Origin: a virus
Length of the DNA: 38,512 bases
Strand: one strand, 5' to 3'
IMG/VR virus record: IMGVR_UViG_3300010885_044361
Span: 1 to 38,512 of that record
In this document: one piece after another, positions 14,573-26,500 of the stretch
Layout of the letters: the number at the start of each line of letters is the position of its first letter
Position numbering within the stretch: the stretch's first letter is position 1
Position numbers and translations under genes: made by a program
Notes under the pieces: generated by a model
The model's database searches: none
Seen by the model: only the letters and a program-made list of their open reading frames with translations
What the model was told of the DNA's origin: nothing

Positions 14573-17500
14573 ATGGCAATTCAACGAAGAACATTAGATC
14601 TATTACCTGAGATATTTAGAACTAAACCTAACGAAAAGTTTCTAAATGCGACTCTTGACCAATTAGTTCAGCCATCTCAATTACAAAAGATTGATGGATA
14701 TATTGGTCGTAAAGTTGGCTTAGGTGTTTCGGCTGCTGACAGTTATATTTTAGAACCAGATGTAGAAAGAGCAACATATCAACTTGAACCAGGTATTTGT
14801 TATAAAACAGCCGATGGACAATTCACTGAAGATCTTATTACCTATCCTGGACTGATTGATGCATTAACTGTTAGAAGTGCAAACACAACCAGACACGACA
14901 GATTATTTACGAGTGAGTATTATACATGGGACCCGTTTGTTGACTTTGATAAGCTTATAAACTTTAGTCAATATTATTGGTTACCGTCAGGCCCACCATC
15001 TGTAGATGTCAGCTCAACTGAAATTAGTTTAACCGATGAATACACAATTACAAGAAATACAAATTCGTATACGTTTAGTGACATAGCCGGTGACAATCCA
15101 GTTTTAACTGTTATTCGTGGCGGCAACTATAAATTTATAGTTAATCAGACAGGAAACCCATTCTATATTCAAACCGCCCCTGGAGCAGCAGGTTATGTTA
15201 CTGGACAACCTAATCAATCCGCAAGAGATGTATTGGGTGTTTCAAACAATGGTGAAGACAACGGGATTGTTGAATTCCTTGTTCCGACTGCTGGTGCACA
15301 AAATTTTTATTTAAATATGCCAATGGTATCTAAGGTTGACTTAGTTACTAATTTAAGATTTGATCAAATTAATAATCGGCTAGTCAGCGAATTCAATGAT
15401 GAACATAACGGTATTGACTCAATCACAGATCTTAAAAATCGAACACTAATATTTACAAATAGTAATACAGGACCAAAAGAGGATTCAGGTTGGCAAATTC
15501 AAGGACGATTTGACGAATATAATTTTGATGCAAACGATACTGTATTTGACCCAGCAGAAGAAATTACTCTTAAAAGTGATCGCTATAGTGTGTGGCGTAT
15601 TGAGTATGTGTATGATGCAGCTGGCCGAAATCCTTTTATGGTATTACGTAATATTAAAAGCATTAATAATTTAACTAAAGTACATGTGCAATATGGTACT
15701 ACACATAATAATATGTATTTTTATAAAACAGCTGAAGGTTTTTTTGAACAACAGCCATTGATTTCGGCTATTAATGATGTTTTATATTATCAAGATGCTA
15801 ATAATGAAAATAATTTTGGTATAATTCGAATAGTCGATGAAGTTAATCAACTTGAATTAAACATTAATGATATCATTGGAAGAAAAACATACACATCACC
15901 TACCGGTGTTGTATTTACAAATGGATTAAAAGTACAATTTAGGGGTCGTACTTTACCTAATAGCTATCAAGATAACAGTTACTATGTTGAAGGAGTTGGT
16001 AGTTCTATAAAATTAGTAGATATTAGAGATTTAAAAACACCCGAGACATATACTGTATCTGAGACTGTTCCGTTTGATTTGTTTGGTTACGACGAAAGTC
16101 CATGGGACGCTAGTTTGAATGCGCCAATTGATCAAGATTATTTTACTATAAACAGAGCAAGCCCTGACAAAAATGCTTGGTCAAGATCCAATAGATGGTT
16201 TCATGAAAATATTATAACAGCGTCTGCTGAATATAACAACTCTAGTCCAGTTTTAGATCAGACTGCAAGAGCAACACGACCAATCCTTGAATTTAAAGCA
16301 GGACTATGTTTATTTAATCACGGCACAGAAGGAGTAGCCGCAGTTGATATCATTGATTTTCGTTCTACAGATGCAATGAGTTTAGTTCGTGGTAGCAAAA
16401 CCTATCTGACAGACGGGTATCTTTTAACTAACGGTTCTAGAGTTATATTTGCCAATGATACTGACCCTGCCGTTAGAAATAAAATATATAAAGTTGAATT
16501 AGTTGATCCTATAGGAATAACAGTTGATCCATCACAACTTTCAGATCCTATAATTAATCTTACACTTGATACTGACGGCAACATCAATGAAGATCAAGTA
16601 GTTTTTTGTCTAAGCGGAACATCTCTCCAAGGAAAGGCGTATCGATTTAGTGGAGATGAATGGATTTTAGCTCAACAAAAAACTAAAGTAAATCAACCGC
16701 CATTATTTAATATATTTGATATTGACGGAAAAGAGTTAGGTGACCAAAATACATATCCTAGCAGTAATTTCAACGGCACACACTTATTTTCATATTCTAC
16801 AGGATCAGGCCCTGTCGACTCTGTATTAGGCATAAAATTATCATATCTTAATATTAATAATGTTGGCGATATTGTTTTTAAAAATAATCTATATAATGAT
16901 TCCTTTGTTTATACTGAGAATAATATTAGTAGTACTACTAATATTGCTACTGGCTTTATTAGACAATTTGAAGATAGAACTAATTTCTCGTTACTAACCG
17001 GCTGGCAAACAGCAATCACTCCGCTAGACCAGCCACAGATTTTTACTTTTGTCACAGACGAAATTGTTGTCGATAATATTTCATTTAATTGTGATATTGC
17101 TGCGGTCGACCAAGATAATGCCGTAACTGTTTATATTAATAATGAATATATCTTACCTAAGGACTATTCATACATCACTACGTTGGACACAACAGTAATA
17201 ACCCCAACAAAAACTATTGATCCTAATAGTATTATCCATATTCATATTGTAAGTGATCAAGTCAGTAAAATTGCCTATTATGAAATACCTCATAATTTGG
17301 CAGATAACTCAGTTAATATGGAGTTTAAAACAATTACATTGGGCACAATTAGAAACCACTTCGTTAGCCTAGCCCAACGTGTAACTGACCTCAGCGGAGA
17401 TATTCTAGGTAGAAATAATTTAAGAGATCTTGGAAATATTATTCCTTATGGCAGCCAAATTATTGAACATAGTTCACCACTCCAATTTGCTGCTACATTT

Positions 17501-20500
17501 GTGAAAGATGGTAATATTAATTTCTTTAATAGCCTAAACTACTCTGCAAGAGAATATGAAAAATTTAAAAATAAATTAATTGATGCACTTACACACAACG
17601 ATTATCAAGGAACAGCCGCAGATCGACTTGATTCTGCTTTACTTGATATTAATAGTGGTCGAGATCCTAAAAGTTCTTTTTATTGGACAGATACATTACC
17701 GTCAGGCAAAGTTTATGTAGAAACTAACTTTACTATAACACCAATTTCAGATAATCAGTTTGCGTTAACTAGGATTTATGATTTTACTAAAGCAAACTAT
17801 ACTGCAATTTTAGTTTATCTCAATGATGAACTTTTAATTAAAGATTTAGATTATACAGTAGCAGTAGATACAGCTCGCCTTACAATTGAAATTGATTTAG
17901 CAGTTGATGATATTATAACTATTCGAGAGTATGAATCAACTTCAGGTAGTTTTATTCCAAGTACTCCTACAAAATTAGGTCTGTATGACGCTTATGTACC
18001 TGAAATTTTTACAGATGACAGTTATTCCACTCCTCAGACAATAATTCAAGGTCATGATGGGTCCAAAACTATAGCATTAGGTGACAATCGTGACGATGTA
18101 TTGCTTGAATTTGAAAAAAGAATTTTTAATAATTTAAAATTAGTTGGGAATACTGTTCCGTTGCACTATTATGATGTTATTCCTGGTAAATTTAGAACAA
18201 CAGACTACTCAGAGTCTGAAATTACAGAATTAATGTATAATAGCTTTTTGACTTGGACTAGTTGGAATAAGCTTGATTATAAAACGCAAGAGTATGATCA
18301 AGCAAATTCAAAAACATGGAATTATAGTTCGGCCACAGACAGAGTTGATAACAGTCTTCTATTAGGTGGGTGGAGAGGTAATTTAAATAAATTTTATGAT
18401 ACTGATTTACCACATTTACGCCCATGGGAGATGTTGGGATTTAGTATAAAACCAGTCTGGTGGATTAATGCGTATGGCGCAGCACCTTATACTAAAGACA
18501 ATCTTGTATTATGGGATGACCTTGCTACCGGCAAAGTTGCTGATCCGGCCGGGTCTTATTATCTTCCACAATTTGCCAGACCTGGTCTATTAGATATTAT
18601 CCCTACCGGAGACGAAGGTCAACTATTAGATATATTTGATATACTAGTTGCCAACTATGATCGTTTAAGTTTAAAAAAATCCTGGGTTGTTGGAGACCAA
18701 GGACCAGTAGAAACAGCATGGCGCAGATCTAGTACTTGGCCGTTTGCAGTGCAACAATTACTAGCACAAACCAAGCCTGCTCAATATTTTGCATTAAACG
18801 CAGATAGAGATTTGTATAGATACAATGATGACTTAAATCAGTATCTATACGATAATCGATATAGATTAAATAGTACCAATATTGTTGTATACGGCAAAGG
18901 AACTATTAAGCATAGCTACATTAATTGGTGTGTAGATTTCAGTCATCTTCAGGGAGTTGATGCCACACAAAAAATAACTGATATTTTCAATAACACTAAG
19001 GTACAATTAGTTTATAGAACAGGCGGTTTTACTGATAAAAAATATCTTAAGATATTTACAGAAAAGTCTAGTCCAAATTCTTTAAACACAAGTCTATTAT
19101 TACCTGATGAAAGCTATGAGGTTCTTCTTTATAAGAACGAGATATTTGATCGAGTATCATATAGTTCAGTTATTATACAAAAAGTTGATAATGGTTATGC
19201 AGTCTATGGCAATAGCAAACTTAATCTATATTTTAATATATTTGAAAGTGTAATAAATGGAAACTATAGAAGCACCACAGTTGGTGATACAACAATTAAA
19301 ATCCCTAATGATTTTTCTGATAATGTAGTGTTAGTACCGTACGGTTATGTGTTTACTTCTAAAAGTGCTGTTGCAGATTTCCTAATTAGTTATGGGCGTT
19401 GGTTAGAAAGTAAAGGTTTTATATTTGATGATAAACAAAATGATTATTATCTTAACTGGAATCAGATAGTACAAGAATTTTTATATTGGTCTCAACAAGG
19501 TTGGGACATTGGCAGTATTATTAATTTAAATCCTGCGGCCTATCAACTTAAAATATCTAAACGCCGAGCTGTAGTTGCACCAATTATGGGCCAAACAGCA
19601 GACGACTTTGTATTAAATCAAAATTTAACAGTGATTAATAATAACAAATTAGTGTTTGATAGAATCGGTAATGAATTTGTAATTAAATCTACAGATGAAA
19701 ATTCTATTGCATTCATTGATCTTAAATTTACTGCGTACGAACATGTATTGGTATTTAACAATACTAGTATATTTAACGACTTGTTGTACGATCCAACGAC
19801 TGGTGGTCGTCAATTAAGATTAAAAATAGTTGGGTTTAACACAGGTAAGTGGGACGGCACAATCAATGCACCAGGTTTTATTTTTAATCAAAATAATGTA
19901 GCAGATTGGTCTCCTAATAAGAACTATAGTAAAGGTGAAATAGTAAAATATAAAAACATTTATTATAGTGCGGCATACAGAATTCAACCAGCTGATGCAT
20001 TCAATATTGTTGATTGGGTAGCCACAGAATACAGCAGTATTAAACAAGGACTCTTACCTAATTTAAGTTTAAAAGCTGATCAAGTTCGAGACTATTATCA
20101 TAAAAATGTAGCCAATCTTGAACAAGATGCTGATTTACTTGGATTTGGATTAATTGGATTTAAACCAAGAAGCTATATGCAAGGTTTAAATTTAGATGAC
20201 ATTAGTCAAACAAATATCTATAGTGGCTTTGTTAAAAATAAAGGAACACGTCAAGCACTTAATTTATTTAAAAGTGCCAGACTAGAAAAAGAATTAACTG
20301 ACTATCAAATTTATGAAAACTGGGCTATACAGACTGGTCAATTTGGGGCTACTGCAAATCGAAGCTACATTGAGTTACAATTAGACTCATCAATAGTCAC
20401 TGGTAATCCTGGCACGGTCAAAGTTGTGTCTGATGTTAGTGATGTCACAGCAAATCAAAATATTCCCTTAACGAAAATTTATAAATCAAGTTATAATGTC

Positions 20501-23500
20501 ATTGATACAAATATTTTTCCTATCATTGAATATAGAAATATAGATCAAAGTTTGCCAAGTTCGGGATTTGTTAATGTTGATGATATTTCTATTCAAGTAT
20601 TTGATTTGAATGAGCTCACTGATATTATTAATAATCTAGATTCTATTGTTGATGGAACACCAATTTGGGTAGCTAAAGATAACGGATATGAATGGAATGT
20701 TTATAGAATTTCAGTATTAGACCCAACACCAATAACATTATTAGATAATTTAAATGGAACTGCAACATTAGTGTTTGATGGTCATCACAATTTATTTGCT
20801 AACGATATTATTATTATTAAATATTTTCATTCAATACTTGACGGCGCCTATATAGTTAATAGCATTGTTTCTTTAGATAAAATTACAATTAGTCTTTCAT
20901 TACCGGATAGAGTTACAGAAATTGTTGCATCGGGTGTGGCATTTAAATTAAATTCTGCAAGAGTGGAACAACCAAGTGCTATTGCTGATCTTCCTTTTCA
21001 ACTAGAAATCAAAGACGGTGAAAAGATTTGGGTAAACAATATATCTAACGGTAATTGGGGTGTTTTAGAAAAAAATAATGTGTTCGTAGATTCATATCCT
21101 ACAGTCATCGAAGACACTCCCCAACAAGACAGTAACTTTGGATCAAGCGTATCACAATCACCCGACGGAAAAATTGCATTAGTTGGCGCATCTGGTTATA
21201 ATTCGGGCGCAGGCGCAGTTTATGTATTTGGTCAATCCAGTAGTACTGGTGATCTTCAGCCAGGACCAATATTTACCTTAGGTGTTACAGCACAAACAGG
21301 CTATGGCCACATTGTTGAGTCCGGCGGGCTTGGTTGGAATGTAGTTGGTGCGCCACTATCTAAAAGTGAAGAAGGGTATGCAGTATTAATTAGAGAATTT
21401 TTAGAAACTGGTAATTTTGTTGAATGGCAACTACTTACTGTTCCTGTTGGTCGAGGTGACAGTACACAATCAGAGTTTGGTTATAGTGCAGCAATTAGCA
21501 GTGATGGTAGAATATTGTGGGTTGGCGCACCCGGAGTAGATAAAGTATTTGGATACCAGTTAGTTGAATTTGAATTACAAAAAATGCGTATTCTAGGTGA
21601 CGGACAAACAAAATCATTTACTATCAGTGATAACATTATGGTTTCGACTGCATATGAAATATCTGTTGTTGTAAACAATAATTTACGTACCCCAATAACA
21701 GATTATACCTTAGCCGCCGGAAAAGTTATATTTGACTCTGCACCAAGTCTTGGTTCAAGAATTGAAATAAACAGAAAACATTTTTATTCTGCCGATGGCG
21801 ATAGCAGCACAACTATATTTGTTCTTGATATGTTATACGGAGCAACTAATATTGATACACTATCAGTTAAAGTTGCTAATCAGTTACTTCGTCCTTATTA
21901 TGATTATACTTTTAATTCAGCCAATCGAAACTTAACTCTTAATAGTGCCCCCGCAATAGGCAGCTTATTAACAGTAGAAGCCCGTGACCACTTTAAATAT
22001 TTTACAACCATAACAAGTCCGATAGCGAACCCTCGACGTTTTGGATCAAGTATAGCCACCACCGGGGACGGTAGACAGGTTGTCATTGGTGCAATTGATG
22101 CAGAAGGAAATGATAGTACCGATACTGTGGGCCAAGCATTTATTTTTGATAGAGATGTTCAAAGATTTATAATTACAAATTTAAGCACCTTGAGTTATAC
22201 TACAACATCTGCCATTGTTGGCAGACCAGAGGTTTTAATTAATAATAAAAGACAAGTGAACGGTAATTATTATTTTAAAAACAAAAGTTATACTTCAGTA
22301 ACCAACACTATTACATTTAATAGTAATATAATTAACATGGGCGACTTTGTTGATATAGAAACTAATAATATGGCTTATGTAAAAACATTAAATCTACCTG
22401 GAGATATTCAAAGTGCTCAATTTGGATACGCAATTGCTATATGCGAAACTAACTGTTCTATATACGTTGGTGCTCCTAATGTTAGTTTACTTAATGCTGA
22501 TAGTTCAGGAAACGTATCTCGATTTATTAATCAAAGTAGATTATACGGAAGTATTCTTGGAACAGTTACTTCTCCAACAGTAACAATTGGTAATGTTATC
22601 AGAATTAATAATGTTTATATAACACTAACAGGAACAACATTAAATTCTGTTGTAGATGATATTAATGATGCTGGCATACCAAATGTTGTGGCGAGTAATA
22701 CAAATAATAAAATCTATATAAGTTTAATTAATCTAAAAGCAGCACCACTGACTAACAGATTATACATTCTTCCCGGAAGCGGAACTGCCATTGATGATCT
22801 TGGGCTAGACTTGTTCCCTTATATGCAAACGTTGGTTAATCCATTCCCAAAAGAATATGCACATTTTGGCTCTAGTATTGATGTTAGCAGTAATGCTCTT
22901 AGTATAGCCATTGGCGCCCCTAATGCCCCAACAAATTTAATAGTAACATTAGATGATAATGCAACGTTCCTAGATAGTAAAAGCACAGTTATTAAAGATA
23001 TTCAAACAGATAGTGGCGCAGTATACACATTTGATTATTTAGGTTCATCAGATGATACGTTTCTGAACCCTGGACGATTTGTTTTTGGTCAACAAGTAAC
23101 TGATATCTTTGTTCAACCTCAGTCTTTATATGGAACATCGGTTAATTACTCTAATGGTAAATTACTCATTGGTAGCCCAGCGTATCATAAACCTGACAGC
23201 GAATCACAAATTGGTCGTTTAGTACGATTCAATAATACAGAACAAGTTAGTAGTTGGACAGTGGCAAGGGAAGAAGTCGCTCAAGTTAATGTAGAATTAA
23301 TAGATAGTGTCTTCATTTACAATCATCCAACAAACAAAATTTTAACATATTTAGATTATATTGATCCACTTCAAGGAAAAATACTAGGACCAGCGCAACA
23401 AAATATTGATATCATATCACCAACTGATCCGGCCGCATACAATAACGGAACAAAAAATATCTATGATAGTACCTGGGGCAACGAACGGGTTGGTATAATT

Positions 23501-26500
23501 TGGTGGGATGTAACAAATAGTAAATTTATTGACTACCACCAATCTACAATTGATTATAGAGCGAAAAGATTAAGTCAATTGTTTAAAGGATCTAGTATCG
23601 ATGTTTACCAATGGATCCAAAGTGATGTTCATCCAGCAGAATATGCCGGTGATGGAACACCAAAGAGCACAACCTCTTATAGCATATTAAGTGATGTTAA
23701 TAATAATGGTGTGTTAGTAACCCAATATTATTTCTGGGTCAAAGGACTAACATCAGTTAATAAAAACCGTGGTAAAACACTAAGCACCACAACCATTCAA
23801 CAATATATTGAAAATCCCAAATCAAGTGGAATTCCATTTATTGCGTTCCTAGATAAAAATTCAGTTGCATTATATAATACAGAAGCATTTATATCTGATA
23901 CTAATAGTGTATTGCATATAGAATTTGATAAAATAGAAACAGAAAATAACATACATGCTGAATATGAGTTAATTCGTGAAAATGACCCTTCTCAATTTTT
24001 AAGTACACAAATATATAGAAAATTTCAAGACTCACTCTGTGGTAAAGATACTGCCGGTAATTTAGTACCTGATCCAAAATTGTCATTGACAAATATTTCA
24101 GGTGTTGGGTTTAGACCAAGACAAACAATGTTTATTGACAGGTATACTGCATTACGTAATTATATAACATCAATTAATCGAGTATTATCTAAACACCCTA
24201 TTGTAGAAATGAAATCTTTAACTTTATTAAATAGTAAAGAAGAAGAACCAACAAAGGAAGCGGCTGTCTGGGATTTCTTAGTCAATGATCTTGATGAGTT
24301 AAGTTATCAGAATTTAAACGCAGTTTCTACGGGATATCGCTATTTAATTAAATCCGATTTATCAAATGGCGGCAGATGGACAATATACACAGTCCAGGCA
24401 GATAAGTCATTATTGTTAACTAGAATACAAAATTTTAATACAACAGAATATTGGGAATATATTAATTGGTATAAAGATGATTATGATCTTTTAAATAAAC
24501 CAATAAAGGAAGTAAGCACATATTCTCTCTTACTGACATTAAGCAACAGTGTCAATGTCGATGATATTGTTAAAGTTACAGCAAATGCGCAAAATAAATT
24601 TGAACTTTATCGTTTAGATACTGACGGGTGGACCAGAGTTGGATTAGAAAACGGCACGATTAAAATAAGCGATGGCTTATTTGACTATTCCATTGACAAT
24701 CATGGATTTGATATTGAAGTATTTGACGCACAACACTGGGATGAAGAACCAACCATTGAAACTAGGCAGATTATCAAAGCTATTAATGAAGAATTACTCA
24801 TTGATGATCTAGCAAATTATAGAATAGATTCTATAATTTTAATGTTTAATTATATCACTAGTACACAAACTTCAATTGAGTGGCTTTCTAAAACATCATT
24901 AATTGATGTACATCATACCTTGCGAGAACTTAAACCATTTACTATTTTAAAACAAGATAACCAAACATTTATTGAAGACTACATTCAAGAAGTTAAACCA
25001 TACCATGCTCAGGTTAAAGAATTTAATTTAACCTATAAAGGCGATGATAATTATGTTGGTGATACCACTGACTTTGATTTGCCAGCATTTTATAACAACG
25101 AACTAGGTAAATTTATTAGTCCGCGTCATATGTTAAAAGCAGCAATTGTCAGAGGCGAAGGTGCATATTTACTTTCAGACCCAATTTGGGATAGTGGTTT
25201 ATACTCACAGTGGAAAAATAATTTTACATTAAGTATAGACTCAGTGAACATAACCGATGGCGGAAGTGGTTACACAACTAAACCAACTGTGGTTATTATA
25301 GGTGAATGTACTACTCCAGCTACAATGGTGTCTAAAATTAGCACCGCCGGAAAAGTTATTAGTGTAGAAGTAATATATTCTGGTGTGGGCTACACGTCTA
25401 CCCCATTAATTACATTCGTTGGCGGTAATGGTGCAGGAGCCACAGCCTACGCAATTTGCAGTCCGGGAACTGTGCGATCATACAAAACTACAATTAAATT
25501 TGATCGAACAGATCTCACTACCAGCGTTGTTGATTGGGAACCACTGACAGCATACGATCAAAATCAATTACTTAGATATAATAATAAAGTTTGGAAAGCA
25601 AGTTATGCAGACGGGTCAACATTAAGTAAAACCTCTTTTGATCCATTGGATTATACTGCAGCCTCAATTGATGAATTGTCAGGTGTTGATAGAACTATGG
25701 GCTTGTATATTCCCAGAGAAAGCTCACCAGGGATTGATTTAGCACTATTAGTATCAGGAACAGACTATCCCGGTGTTCAAGTTTTAGGTCCAAGGTTTAA
25801 TCAAAATACTGGCTTGGATGTGGGCAATTTTGATATTAATCCATATGATAACCTAGAGTTTGGCCCAGAAGGTAAACCAACTTATTCTGATTCAATACTT
25901 GATACAATTTATAGTAGACAGGATTTCCTAGAAGCATACCTTGGAGCAACGACAGACATTGATGTTGTTGGCGGTGCATACGTTGATAACTATAATAGTC
26001 ATGCGCCCGAAGAATTATTACCTGCAGCAATTTTTGATACGTTAAGTCTTAGAGTTAAAACTCGTCCGGGAGCCGACTATCTTAATGTAGGGTTTAGCGC
26101 AGACGAGAAAACACGATTCTTTGAATATGATGGAGTTACGACTACTTTTTACTTTGGCGACTTAGTTGTCGATCCGTTTGCTGTTCGCCTTTACAATATA
26201 ACACAAGGAACAACACTACGATTTGAATATGTAACTCCGGCCGCTGGTGTAATTGATTATACTATTAATTGGCTTAATAAAACAATCACCATACTTAGTG
26301 GAGCAACTGTTGGCGAAACTATTGGCATCACTAGTTTTGGTATAGGTGGTGGTAATCAATTAATATTAGAACATTATGCTGTTGGGGATTATTTAAATTC
26401 AGATGGCACTGTTACTATTATTGTTCCGGTGAGGCATACTGAAATTAAAGAGGCAATGATTAAATGTAATGGCTCAAGAATAACTAATTATATCTTTGAA

